From assembly GCA_964036045.1 (NCBI GenBank), contig OZ038380.1, forward strand, positions 68,370,186 through 68,434,185: DNA of 64,000 bases, in the 5' to 3' direction. Below, piece by piece: positions 10,403-20,657 of this stretch. The notes below the pieces were generated by a model that did not search any database, was not told the origin of the DNA, and worked only from the letters and a program-made list of their open reading frames with translations. This stretch comes from Eutreptiella sp. 'Long Island Sound 2002'. Taxonomy: Eukaryota; Euglenozoa; Euglenophyceae; Eutreptiales; Eutreptiaceae. Each line of letters opens with the position of its first letter. The stretch's first letter is position 1. A program made the translations under genes and the position numbers.

Positions 10403-10720
10403 CCTCCTCCTCATGTGGGTTGAAGCACTCTGCATGTGACCCGAACTATTCCTCTGATTCAGGTTCCAAGTGATCATGAGGGCACAAGGCTCTTTGAGCT
10501 GCTACCAAAGGTGTTCAGCATCGTCCGGGAGAGGGAAGTCAATGTTGGTTGGGGGTCCTCCCTCTTTAGTGGAGACTAGAACAGGCATGTTTGCAAGGGC
10601 TCGTTCGAGTATTCCTACGCCAGTGGTGTCTCCCAACATGATGACCCGACCACTCGGTGCTATCCCGGCAAATGTCACATGGGGGGACACACCTTGGGGC
10701 TTGCAGCTCTAAGCTCCTTT
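10403..10720 (-). pseudogene. Start of the extra ORF downstream of integrase, copy B (truncated)
   Basis: 10690-10502 reads HVTFAGIAPSGRVIMLGDTT and then LERALANMPVLVSTKEGG, matching 3150-2990 of copy A. Relative to copy A it lacks 27 bp near 10530 and is cut off at 10403. The two-copy conservation shows that this ORF belongs to the element family rather than to flanking DNA. Confidence 0.6.
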
Positions 10721-11180
10721 GCCTCCTCCTTTGCCCCCTTTGCCTTTTGAGCTGCCCGCATAAGCTGAACTACTGTAGCTCGGCCGGGGCTGAGGTCGAT
10801 GCATCAGATCGACTGTAGCCCGTCTGCATTGGGGTTGATGCAACTAAGGCTGATGGGGCGTCCTCGTTGTCCATGTTGTCGACATTGATGAAGTCGGGCA
10901 CGGATGCTCGACAGGGTAGAGGTCAAGAGGAAGTCGGAGATGCTCGGGTGGCGGAGCTGTGGGTGGAACGTGTCTCTGATGCTCCAGTAGTCGATCTGGA
11001 TCCACGCGTGAGGTTTCCAAAACTCACGCTCTAAAGAAGGCGAAGTCACTCAGGGTAGTCAAATGAACTCAAGGTACACTGGATCCTTATCTAGAGCTTT
11101 CCTCGATTGCCAAGACCACGTTTCATCATCCCACTCACATCGGTACAAGAATGTGCGGAGCTTTCTGGACCCTACTCAGC
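10721..11180 (-). other. Spacer between integrase and extra ORF, copy B
   Basis: Homologous to 3193-3620. The longest frame is 11049-10804; a Lys/Gly-rich patch lies around 10755-10715. No assigned function. Confidence 0.4.
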
Positions 11181-11186
11181 ATCTAG

Positions 11187-12297
11187 TCAAAATGTTAACG
11201 AGTCGAGGGGAAGCTGCAGTCTTGACAGGTGGCATCGGAACCTTCCACACTGGCTATCCCCTCGATGGATGTAAGTCTTTATGCTGTCTCTATTGAAAGC
11301 ACGCATCCCATCAAAGGGGGCAGCGATGTGCAGTTTAACATTCTCGTCCTTGTTGAGCACTTCAAGAACTTTGTATGGACCACAACAAACACCGTCCAAT
11401 TAACCCTTCTGTCGATATTTGGGTACCAGCACCCACCATCGCTCCCCCAACCCAGGCACCACACCGTGTCTGTCCATTTCTCGGACCACATGCATTTGGC
11501 GTCGATGCTCCTCAGCAAGCATGGCGCTCACAGAATCAAAGGGTACGTTCAGGTCGATGCATGTAATCACTCAACGTCGAAGGGTGATGTGCATGAGATT
11601 TCATTCTGGAGAAATCCAACAGAAAATGGGGTGTGCGTCCTTCGTCAATTTCGAAAGTTGACAGTTGAAGACTGTTTGATGTCAGATTGTTGAACATGAT
11701 CTTGGCAAACAACAAGTCAACATCCCATTCGCTGTTGCCAAAGATACCGTGTGTTTGCAATCGTTGAAGAATCAAATGGTTGGATGGCTCTGCCAGGCCA
11801 TTGCCTCGAGGGCGGTTGGCACTGTCTGATGCATCTCAATCTTGAAGCAGTGTGCCAATTCCTTCCATGCCTGGGACTCAAACAGTTTGGCCTGATCTGA
11901 GACGACTTGTCGAGGACATCCCTTGAGTTGGATCACTTCTTGTAGGATCACAAAGACGAGGTCATCGGCTTTCCTATCGTTGCGGCAAGAGATGAACATT
12001 CCACGCTTCGAAAATCGGTCAACCACGGTCACAGTAGCGTCATGACCTCGCGTGGCCGGGTGCAGTCCACAGACCAAATCAACAGACTCGCTGTGCCATT
12101 TGGTGTCTGGCACCAGTAGGGGCCTGGACTGTCTGGCAGTGCTCACATGTTCTGATTTAGCCGCTTGGCACACGTCACAACGCAAGATGCAGCGCTCCAC
12201 ATAGTGTCGAAGGTGGGAACAGACATAGTCACGTTTGATCAATGCCATGGTTCAAAGTACTTCCGAATGGCCGAATAACTAGGACTCGTGGTACAAC
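11187..12297 (-). pseudogene. Integrase, copy B
   Basis: 12248-11772 (158 codons) has the zinc finger HLRHYVERCILRCDVCQAAK (HHCC type). It then has the core segments SVDLVCGLHPATRGHDATVT (first Asp) and VVSDQAKLFESQAWKELA (second Asp), and breaks near the Glu region. The reading continues in other frames at 11775-11536 (ILQRLQTHGIFGN) and 11399-11187 with the C-terminal CCGPYKVLEVLNK module. The enzyme would join element cDNA to host DNA; here it is split over at least three frames. Confidence 0.85.
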
Positions 12298-12948
12298 GCC
12301 ACAATTGATGTCAAGGGCCATTGAAGTACGAGACCGCGCTTCCCCACTGTTGACAGGTGGAAGAAATTACCGTCGTCCAAGGATAATTTGGCGTCTCCGA
12401 GTTGATGATGTGACGTAGGGCTTGGGATGGCGATCTTGTAGATGTATCTTGTGTGTGGCACTTCCAGATATGTTGCGGCCCACAGTGCCGAGGAAGTCAC
12501 ATCCTTGCATTGGTATTGTCGGTGCACTCTGCGGCTAGTGGCCTTGAGACTCAAAGGGTACAGCGTGTTTGGGACCACCTTGGGTAGGGGTAGCGGTTGT
12601 AGAGTGCCGTCTAGATGGCGTTGACAGCGGATAAACTCCGTCAGGTCGGGAGATGGAAAATTTTGCCACAAGTGAATCGAGGAGGCTGTCCATGTTCACT
12701 TCAAGAAGATCCTCAGGGTCAGCTGACTGGTGTGGTATCTCGTTGCCAGCTTCTTCCAGGTGTGTTGCAGGCTCGTGCAGATCCTCATTCACCACCTCGT
12801 TGGTTGGCAATGGCTCCAGCTCCTCCAGCCGGTTAGCCTTTTCTGCGTCGAAATGGCGTGCTGGGCCCGTGTCAGCACCCGCATGGGGCTACTCCCCCAC
12901 AGAACGTCCACTTCCAAGCGACACATACAGATGGTTGTATGGCTGTGG
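12298..12948 (-). pseudogene. RNase H-integrase connection region
   Basis: Open pieces 12810-12535 (acidic, begins PTNEVVNEDLHEPATHLEEA) and 12671-12279 in another frame. In Ty3 elements this interval holds the tether between RNase H and the integrase zinc finger. No separate domain is visible. Confidence 0.5.
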
Positions 12949-13974
12949 TCACACCTTATCATCTGAGAACACATCCTCAAGGACATGCTGAAACTCTTCA
13001 ACAGGTTCTCCTTCAGGTGAAACCACGTTTTTGACCAAGGGTACCACAAAAAGTCCCGTACCTGTAGCATTCTCGATGTCCATCAATTGTCTGAACATCA
13101 GGCGGGAACAGGCGTCTGCTGATGGGTCCTCGAGACAAGGCACATACCACAGCGTGAGGTTGTAGTCCTTGAGGAACTGTGACCGACGTGCTTGTTGTGG
13201 CGTCAATGGTCGGGGACACATTTTGAGATAGCGAAGGCTTTGATGGTTGGTGTGTACGTGAACTTGCTGTGGTCCTCGAAGGAGATGAATCCGCTGCTTC
13301 AGGGCCAGCAGAATAGCGAACAGTTCCTGTTCTCCGATGGGGTATTGAGTTGCAGCAGATTGCATCTTGCGTGACAGAAAGGCAACAGGTCGAAGATCTC
13401 CAGTGTACCTCCCATGTGTACATCGTAGTGCTAGCGTAGCATCTACGCAATCCTTCGAAGTATCTGTGTATGGATGGTACGTTTGTCGGGGGTCGTTAGC
13501 ACTCAGATGCGTTGCACTGATCATTGCTTGTTTCATCTTGTCGAAGGCGGCTTGGTGTACGGCTGTCCTCTCCCGTTTGACGTCTGCTCTGCGCATAGCG
13601 GTGAGAGCAGCTGCTACAGCCTGGAATCCTTCCACAAACTGTTTGTAGAATTCACAGGCCGATAGATTGTTGAACTTCATGGACAGTCGTTGGGGCAGGC
13701 CAGCCTCAGATGATCTTGATCCTGTTCGGGTCTGTCTGTACTGCGGTTTCAGCCATGATGTACCCGCAAAAAGGAACTCGTTGTTGAAAGAACTTGGATT
13801 TATCAATGCAGGGAGACAACTGGTGTTGTTGCAATAACTTGTGTACCAAGTCAAGGTGCCGTTGATTTTCCTCGACACTCTTGGGGAAGATGAGAATGTT
13901 TCAGATATACACCCACACGAAAAATCCCAAGTGATCGCAAAGAACATTATTGACGACTCGTTGAATAAATTGAA
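12949..13974 (-). pseudogene. RT thumb/RNase H, unit 1 plus RNase H C-terminus
   Basis: The open frame 13947-12949 (332 codons) contains FYKQFVEGFQAVAAALTA (RT thumb/connection), then RNase H with YTDTSKDCVDATLAL (first Asp), EQELFAILLALK (Glu) and HTNHQSLRYLK, where the usual HTDH Asp is Asn. Then comes PLTPQQARRSQFLKDYNLTL and a C-terminal tail of about 65 codons present only here. The upstream RT piece of this unit reads VWVYI-stop-NILIF in another frame. Confidence 0.8.
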
Positions 13975-14797
13975 GCGTGAGGTTGTAGTCCTCGAGGAAC
14001 TGTGACCAACGTGCTTGTTGTGGTGTCAATGGTTGGGGACACGTTTTGAGATAGCGAAGGCCTTCATGGTCGGTGTGTACGTGAACTTGCTGTGGTCCTC
14101 CAAAGAGATGAATCCCCTGCTTCAGGGCCAGCAGAATAGCCAACAGTTCCTCATCTCGGATGGGGTATCGAATTTCAGCAGATTGCGTCTTGCGTGAGAT
14201 AAAGGCAACAGGTCGAAGATGCCCAGTGTACTTCTCATGTGCACATCGTAGTGCTAGCGTAGCATCTACGCAATCCTTCGAGATATTTGTGTATGGATGG
14301 TACGGTTGTCGGGGGTCGTTAGGACTCAGATGCGTCGCACTGATCCCTGCTTGCTTCATCTTTGCGAAGGCGGCTTGGTGTACGGCTGTCCTCTCCCATT
14401 TCACGTCTGCCTTGAGCATAGCGGTGAGAGCAGCTGCTACAGCCTGGAATTCTTCCGCAAACTGTTTGTAGAACCCACAGGCTGAAAATTTGTCGAACTT
14501 CATGGACAGTTGTTGGGGCAGGCCACCCTCAGATGACCTTGATTTTCCTGGGGTCCGTGTGTACTGCACTTTTAGTGATGATGTCTCCGCAAAAAGGAAC
14601 TCTTGGTTGAAAGAACTTGGATTTATCAATGCAGGGAGACAACTGGTGTTGTTGCAATAACTCGTGTACCAAGTCAAGGTGCCGTTGATCCTCCTCAGCA
14701 CTCTTGGAGAAGATCAGAATGTTGTGGATATACACCGACACGAAAATTCCCAAGTGATCGCAAAGAACATCATTTCTGACTCCTTGAAAAAGTTGAA
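13975..14797 (-). pseudogene. RT palm/thumb-RNase H, unit 2
   Basis: 14753-14529 reads VYIHNILIFSKSAEE and the connection to DPRKIKVI. 14701-13901 reads the thumb and RNase H with YTNISKDCVDATLAL, DEELLAILLALK and HTDHEGLRYLK. RT motif C is YIHN where active enzymes have Y(I/V/L)DD, and the first RNase H Asp is changed to Asn (YTN). It is a catalytically dead repeat of unit 1. Confidence 0.8.
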
Positions 14798-15620
14798 GCG
14801 TGAGGTTGTAGTCCTCGAGGAACTGTGACCAACGTGCTTTCTGTAGCGTCCATGGTCGGAGACACGTTTCGAGATAGCGACTGCTTTCATGGTCGGTGTG
14901 TACGTGAACTTGCTATGGTCCGCGAAGGAGCAGATTCCGCTGCTTCAGGGCTAGCACAACAGCCGACGATTTCTGTTCTCGGATGGGGTATCGAGTTTCA
15001 GCAGATTCATTCTTGCGTGAGATAAAGGCAATAGGTCAAAGATCTCCTTTGTAGTTCCCATGTGCACATTGTAGTGCTAGCGTAGCCCCTACGCAATCCT
15101 TCGAAGCATCTGTGTATGGATATTACGGTTGTCGGGGGTCGATAGCACTCAGATGCGTTGCACTGATCATTGCTTGCTGTAGCTTGTGGAGGGCGGCTTT
15201 GTGTACGGCTGTCCTCTCCCATTTGAAGTCCAGCTTGAGCATAGCGGTGAGAGCAGCTGCTACAGCCTTGAATCCTTCCACAAACTGTTGGTAGAATCTA
15301 CAGAGGCCCATAAACTGTCGAACTTCATGGACGGTCATTGGAGCAGGCCACCCTCAGATTACCTTGATCTTATTGGGGTCCATGTGTACTGCATCTCTAA
15401 CGATGATGTATCTGCAAAAAGGAACTCGTTGTTGAAAGAACTTCAATTTATCAATGCAGGGAGACATCTGGTGTTGTTGCAATAACTCGTGTACCAACTC
15501 AGGGTCCTGTTCATTTTCCTCGGCACTCTTGCGGAAGATGAGAATGTTGTGGATATACACCCATACGAAAATTTCCAAGTGATTGCAAAGAACATTATTG
15601 ACCACTCGTTGAAACGTTGA
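14798..15620 (-). pseudogene. RT palm/thumb-RNase H, unit 3
   Basis: 15731-15354 reads MAPSTFQRVVNNVLCNHLEI and VYIHNILIFRKSAEENEQD. 15338-15123 reads VRQFMGLCRFYQQFVEGFKA, and 15222-15007 carries more RNase H with several stops. The HTDHES Asp is retained, but the frame is heavily broken. This is the unit contiguous with the RT N-terminus. Confidence 0.8.
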
Positions 15621-15900
15621 TGGTGCCATGCAGAGGCTGAACCGCATGGAGACTCTACTAAGGCCCCAAACTGAGTATTGAAGGCAGTTTCTGCGATACC
15701 TTCGTTGTTGGTTCGAATTTGATGGAAACAACTGACAGGGTAAATCTTTGAAAAGACCTTACAGCCCCCCTGCGTGCTCAATATGGATTGAATTGAAGGT
15801 AAAGGATATCGATCTTGAATGGTTCGGGTGTTCAAAGCTCGGTAGTCGACGCACATACGCCCTATCCGATTTGCCTTTCTCACTAGCAGGCAATCCGGTC
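15621..15900 (-). pseudogene. Reverse transcriptase fingers/palm N-terminal part
   Basis: 15883-15621 reads RIGRMCVDYRALNTRTIQDR and YPLPSIQSILSTQGGCKVFS, followed by KIYPVSCFHQIRT. The last is RT motif A, normally SKIDLxSGYHQIR; the catalytic Asp is Tyr here. Together with YIHN in motif C, all three RT catalytic Asp are lost. Confidence 0.85.
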
Positions 15901-16511
15901 CGTACGGGCTAGAGAATGATCCAATTTGGCCAGATCAGTGTACCTTGTCCAATGGACATCGAAGCTCATCCAATTGGCTCCAGTCCGTCTTATAACGGTG
16001 TACATACCGAGGGTTGTCTTTTGTGTCAAGGCGTATTTGATGGTCCCTTCCGGGTCGATGCGGATGCAAGTCCCCCAACTCGGCTCGTTCCCGGTCGTAG
16101 AGATTTGCCCATTTGTGTATTTGAATAGGGAGCTTGCATCGAACTTGATCAAGTCAAGCATTATCGCTCTTGTCTTACGTGCTGTGCATTTGGTGGACCG
16201 GCACTGCGGGTCGACGCATGCAGACAGAAACACTTTGTCACCTGTGAAATCAGCTCGACGGATCCCTGTTTAAGCTTCGGCAACGAGATATACTCGGTTT
16301 CCATGTCGCTGCACCCCTCATCTGTGATACCATCCTTTGTGTCGAAATCATTGAGGGTGTCGGTGTCATTGGTGTTGTGTGTTAACGAATGTAGATCAGT
16401 GTGTTCTTTGGCAGGTGATGCAGGGCTCCCAGCCCCGCCATCTTTCGAGGTACTGGACAAGAGTGTCGAAAGGAGGTCCAACTTCGAATTTGCTTGGAAC
16501 TCTCACCGGGC
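15901..16511 (-). pseudogene. Protease-RT connection
   Basis: The open frame 16233-15883 (116 codons) and 16481-16161 in another frame. There is no clear motif apart from a basic Cys-containing start (CVDPQCRSTKCTARKTRAI). It matches the variable interval between protease and RT. Confidence 0.45.
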
Positions 16512-17060
16512 CTAACCTCTGGTTTCATCGAAAGACAATTGGTACGAAGTTGATCCGTGTTGTACGACTGCACACCGCTCCTTCCAGTTGACAGTTGCGT
16601 TATAGCTTCCAAGCAATGGTAACCCAAGCACCACATCCGGCACAATTTTAAGAATCTTGAAGTGGTGTTGAAATAGGAATTCTCCAAGTCGAACATAACC
16701 TCTGGTGTAGTATCGCACTTCAACCTGGACATCTCCGGCGATCATGACGTGTCCGGGGTGCTTGCGTTTGTAGAGGGGAAGTCGCGCTGTCTTTGCTGTT
16801 TGCATCGACATGATATCACTTGTCGCTCCACGATCAGGTAACACATATACTCCCGAGCTGAAAGGGTGGTCTTGACGTGCAGAAAGGCGTCCGCGAACAA
16901 TGAACAGATTAGCATGCTCAGGTTCTGTCGACTCAACGTTGACACTCCCAGTGTGTCGAATGTCTTTCGGGTTTGTCGATACTAGTGGTTGATTGCAACT
17001 CTTCTCGAGAACGTCCGCCACCAGGTCTTCAAAAGTGCCTCCCAGGCTGTCCTGGGTCAC
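16512..17060 (-). pseudogene. Retroviral-type aspartic protease
   Basis: 182 codons. VYVLPDRGATSDIMSM holds the active-site triad in altered form (DRGAT; canonical DSGA/DTGA), followed by a hydrophobic beta strand, and near the end VPDVVLGLPLLGSYNATVNW, the conserved ILG-type segment. The protein would cleave the gag-pol polyprotein. The Ser-to-Arg change next to the catalytic Asp suggests loss of activity. Confidence 0.75.
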
Positions 17061-17093
17061 TTCCTACTCTTGGAGTGTGATCCAAATCGCCCT

Positions 17094-17600
17094 CTACTGT
17101 CTCAGCTGTGCTCTCTTCAAGGTGTGCCTAACCTGGATCCTCAAACCCCTCTTCCTCTGCATGGTGGCTGATTCTTCGCGCAATCGCAGGCTAGGTGTCC
17201 TTGTGGTAGCAAGGTCACATTTACCGATTGTCATGACCAATGGATCGATCACCTCTGCGCTCCCCAATGTATGCATGCAATTCTTCTCGAAGCTTGGCGA
17301 TGGAATCGAGGTTCATCGGTCCAGGTCTCGTCAAAGGCATTGGAGCTGCACTCGAAGTCGCAGTGGGGTTGATGTGGGGCGTCAGCATGGGGATTGAAGG
17401 AACCACTGTTGAAGTCGAAGTTGGAGGAACCATGATGGGTAGAGGTCTTAAACCTGCAGCGCCTGTGGTGTTCCCCATCGGCCCTGAACCATTCTGAACC
17501 TCCTGGAGTTGATGACCAGCTGCCATGTACGCCCCGGGAATGGTTTTCACAAGCTTCTGGAAGCCGAACCGTGTCCCTGAGGGCCATTTTGAGGGTACCT
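17094..17600 (-). pseudogene. Gag C-terminal/nucleocapsid region
   Basis: Frames alternate. 17550-17221 is Pro/Ser/Thr-rich. Around 17235-17190 the pieces KCDL and GHLACDCAKNQPPC in neighbouring frames look like a CCHC zinc knuckle broken by a small indel. The knuckle would bind element RNA. Confidence 0.45.
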
Positions 17601-17659
17601 CAACAACTTATTGTCGGCGTAGAACATCGTTCCACAGCCCTTCGATGAATGGAGAGTTC

Positions 17660-17990
17660 ACGAGGTAACCCATCTGGGGGGTCACTCATGTTAACCTTGG
17701 ACTTCATGATTCGGGTTCAAAATTCGCGCATGCAGTCACCATGTCGGCGAAACTCGTTTTCCCTCGACGTCAGCATCTGCAACAAGTACACTGGCTCGTG
17801 GGATATACAATCTGAATACTGTCCTAATACTCGCAATAGTTCGAACCAGCCGTCTTGTACTTGTTTCGTCAGACTGTGGTAGTAATTGACAGCGTCACCT
17901 TCGAGGAGGAATGGCAGGGCAGTGACCTGATCGTTGGGAAAGTTGATATCGGATAAAACGAACGCCCACATAAGGTCTTCTTTCTATGTT
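17660..17990 (-). pseudogene. Gag capsid-like domain (retrotransposon gag)
   Basis: 17971-17717 reads VTALPFLLEGDAVNYYHSLT, GWFELLRVLGQYSD and LTSRENEFRRHG. This is the typical Ty3 gag core pattern (L-x-G-x-A-x-x-Y/W ... W-x-x-L ... L). It is a fragment only. Confidence 0.7.
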
Positions 17991-18024
17991 CCAAAATTGG
18001 AAGTTCAACCAACTTGCGTAGACG

Positions 18025-18656
18025 CTACACTCGGCGGCCCAAAACCTCAAATGCTGGAGTACAACAATTCATCGATGGATCAAATGGAGGTGCATGTAGA
18101 GGTGGTTGTTGCGTTGGAAGTTGTGGGGGTGGTTGGTGTTTCGAAGGCAGTTGTGGCGGACATCTCAAAGAGGGCTGTGAGTGAGTTGGTTGTGGCTGAG
18201 GATGCCCTGCCCGAGGCTGGAAGTGCTGAAATGGCTGCTGCTGGTTCGAAGACTGCTGCTGGTTGGAAGAATGCTGCTGGTGTGAAGACTCGCGTTGGAG
18301 GGTCTGCACAAACTGTTGGAGAAGGACATAGTTCTTGGACAGCTCAAGGTCTAGTGGGTGCAGTTCGTTCGCAGCTGCCCTCATGGCGTTCTCCGTCGAT
18401 AATTGCAAGGCTTGCTCCTTTGCTCTTTTTTGATGTATTTGGACGGGACTTTGCTTACGGCGATTTGCAAGCTGCTGGGACTGTGAAACATGCAGGGGAG
18501 CCACCCGCTTTCTCGATTTCGGATACCCTCAGCAATCAATTGTTGCAGCAAATTTGAGATCTCTTGGTGCAACGGTGAATCAGAGCGAAACACACAATCC
18601 CGGATAAAATGCAGCATAGCGGCTTCATTCAAATGTTTCTCCATTTCGAAGGTAGT
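18025..18656 (-). pseudogene. Gag N-terminal region, Gln/His/Pro-rich
   Basis: The putative start at 18644 reads MEKHLNEAAMLHFIRDCVFR and NLLQQLIAEGIRN. The reading then shifts to 18504-18025, rich in Gln, His, Ser and Pro with tandem SSNQQQ-type repeats. Low complexity. The first ATG at 18644 is the likely gag start because upstream sequence has no open frame. Confidence 0.5.
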
Positions 18657-18952
18657 TCAGGCTGACATAATCAATGACGGCGTTGAAGATTGAAACAAAG
18701 AAGGTCGATGATAATGATCCCCCGCCACCTAATTAGCTACCACTTGTTGTGAATGGAATTTGGGGCTCCTTTGTCTCTCCATAATTGTCTCGTTTCAGCA
18801 AAATGGACAACCTTGCGCAGGATGGTTAGGCGGGGCAACAAGTTGAAACCAATCCACCATTCAAAACCAAAGACCGTGTTCAAAGATATCAAATCCTCAC
18901 AAACAATTTTGTTCACAGCTGCTGGCATCTCCATGTTTGGTATGTGCACCTG
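18657..18952. other. Leader region upstream of gag; no LTR recognised
   Basis: On the minus strand this precedes gag and should contain the primer-binding site and the 5' LTR edge. TGGCGGGGGATC (minus strand, about 18725) is TGG-starting like a primer site, but I cannot match it to a tRNA. A minus-strand frame of 65 codons ending at 18737 is unassigned. Confidence 0.3.
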
Positions 18953-19441
18953 CAGACTGCAGTGCGTCATCGCGGGTTCGCGCTCGCGCTGTGCTGCTGC
19001 TGCTGGAAAGAATAACCACACGCTGCCGCGATCACCACCCTGCGCTACGGAGTGTCGCAAGGGTTGGTCCAGGACAAGACCGCGCACGGCAGTGTGGAAA
19101 CCTGGGAGGCCATGGCGCAGGTCATCGACACGGGGCAGGCAGAAGTGGCCCTGCACATCCGCGGCCTCCACGGGGGCCCAGCAGAGGGACTCATTGTGGA
19201 GCCCAATGGAAGGGAGGTGGTCCTGCCTGCGGACATGGTTGTAATAAGTCAGGGCATATGGGCCTCTCAGAAGCTTTCTGAAGGATCTGTACTAGACCCC
19301 TTCAAGCTTCAGGATCCCAAATCAATAGGATCTTTGCTCATATTTGGCTTATATTTGTTAGCAGTAGGCAGCAGAGTAAAGGCTCCGGCGATCCCGACTC
19401 ATCTGCGAGGTGGCTCGCGAGCGATAGGCCTGACGCTATAA
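18953..19441 (+). CDS. Unassigned plus-strand ORF, possible captured exon
   Basis: The open frame 19052-19441 (129 codons) reads DTGQAEVALHIRGLHGGPAE and PNGREVVLPADMVVISQG with coding-like composition, preceded by a CTGCAG acceptor-like site near 18955. A hydrophobic segment (IGSLLIFGLYLLAVG) follows near the end. I recognise no family. It may be an exon fragment moved with the flanking retroelements, or chance. Confidence 0.3.
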
Positions 19442-19838
19442 TACAGACGATATCAATCCGACAGAGTACAGACAGATTTACGACAGAGCACAGACAGAAT
19501 TACGACAGAGTAATTGACGATTATCAAATAGCATGGTGATTGCATTTTACGCATCGTGTATGCATGTGCTCTGTAAAGTATTCTGATACTGGACTTCTGT
19601 GTGTTGCACAGGGTCTTTGTGCCCATGTTGACTGTGGATTCACGGACAGGTTCAACAATTATGACGTGTATGAGCAGTGCAATGCTTTGAGGGCAAAGGT
19701 ACAAGTGTGGTCTAAATTTTGAAACAAAGGTCACGTGTTTTGCCGCATCCATCCTGTGCAGGAGCCTAGTGGCTTATCAGTTGGTAGCATCATTGGGTGC
19801 TTGGAGCGTGAATCTCTGCCTTTCTGCTCTAAGACTGA
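19442..19838. other. No gene recognised
   Basis: AT-richer spacer with short ACAGAGTACAGAC / GACAGAGCACAGAC direct repeats at 19460-19515. Confidence 0.5.
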
Positions 19839-20327
19839 GTGCTGAGTACATCGTTTCGTGAATCAATGGTTAGCATTGGTGAATCTGAGCTGTTAAGGCT
19901 GCAGCTGTATGAGCCTACAACACGGAAGCAGGCTCCGGCGGAGCCCATGATCCTCTCGAGTCCTGTGAAGGCAGCAGCGTTTGATCCACAAGAATCAATG
20001 CCGCCGAACCTGTCTGCAGCTCGCATGCTAGTCAACCTGGAGAGGCATTGTTGGGTTCATCAAAATGGGTGTCCGCATGAGTGGCAAGCCATCAGCCACA
20101 CCGGTGACCACGTTGAGCGCTTGCATCAAGTAGAGGACGGCGTGACGGAGCTCCGTGAAGCCATGACTGCTGTCAGGGACGCGCGGAGATCGGGACTGAA
20201 CGGGGAGCAACAGGTGTTTGATCTGTCGAAAATCCACGATCATCAGTTTGCAGCCATCGCCATCGATCTGGAGACCATGAGCTGTATGAGCCTACAACAC
20301 GGAAGCAGGCTCCGGCGGAGCCCATGA
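19839..20327 (+). pseudogene. Coiled-coil gag N-terminal ORF, first repeat unit
   Basis: 162 codons, ending just after the junction of a 377-bp tandem duplication. Reads ARMLVNLERHCWVHQNGCPH, VERLHQVEDGVTELREAMTA and ARRSGLNGEQQVFDLSK; heptad-like, so a coiled coil is likely. The upstream start MLSTSFRESMVSIGESELLR is the first ATG in the frame. Function is inferred as gag matrix-like from position only. Confidence 0.5.
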
Positions 20328-20657
20328 TCCTCTTGAGTCCTGTGAAGGCAGCAGCGTTTGATAGACAAAAATCAATGCCGCCGAACCTGTCTGCAGCTCG
20401 CATGCTAGTCAACCTGGAGAGGCATTGTTGGGTTGATCAAAATGGGTGTCTGCATGAGTGGCAAGCCATCAGCCACACCGGTGACCACGTTGAGCGCTTG
20501 CATCAAGTAGAGGACGGCCTGACGGAGCTCCGTGAAGCCATGACTGCTGTCAGGGACGCGCGGAGATCGGGACTGAACGGGGAGCAACAGGTGTTTGATC
20601 TGTCGAAAACCCACGATCATCAGTTTGCAGCCATCACCATCGATCTGGAGACCATGG
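19904..20657 (+). repeat. 377-bp tandem duplication (two copies)
   Basis: GCTGTATGAGCCTACAACAC starts at 19904 and 20281; the copies end with GAGACCATG at 20280 and 20657. 377 is not a multiple of three, so the second copy is read in another frame. The first ORF ends and the second starts in an overlapping ATGA at 20324-20327. Confidence 0.9.

Larger units (their letters stand above)
13152..15620 (-). repeat. Exact 823-bp period, three tandem copies of RT-RNase H
   Basis: The motif GCGTGAGGTTGTAGTCC starts at 13152, 13975 and 14798: two intervals of exactly 823 bp. Each unit runs from just after the RT MAPSTFQR segment to RNase H DYNLTL. Junctions join NLTL directly to a QxxQRVVNNVL-like RT start. 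823 is not a multiple of three, so each junction shifts frame. Confidence 0.9.
10403..18700 (-). mobile_element. Ty3/gypsy-type element copy B, nearly full coding order, dead
   Basis: Minus-strand order from right to left: gag (18656-17100), protease (17060-16512), RT (15900 leftward), RNase H, integrase (12297-11187), spacer, start of the extra ORF (10720-10403, then truncated). Protease-RT-RNase H-integrase is the Ty3/gypsy order. Every domain carries stops or frameshifts. No flanking LTR pair could be recognised by eye. A segment of RT-RNase H is tandemly triplicated. Confidence 0.85.

Noticed and set aside
18715-18740. tRNA primer-binding site of copy B
   Set aside because: TGGCGGGGGATC starts with TGG but I cannot match it to a specific tRNA 3' end, and no LTR edge is visible beside it.
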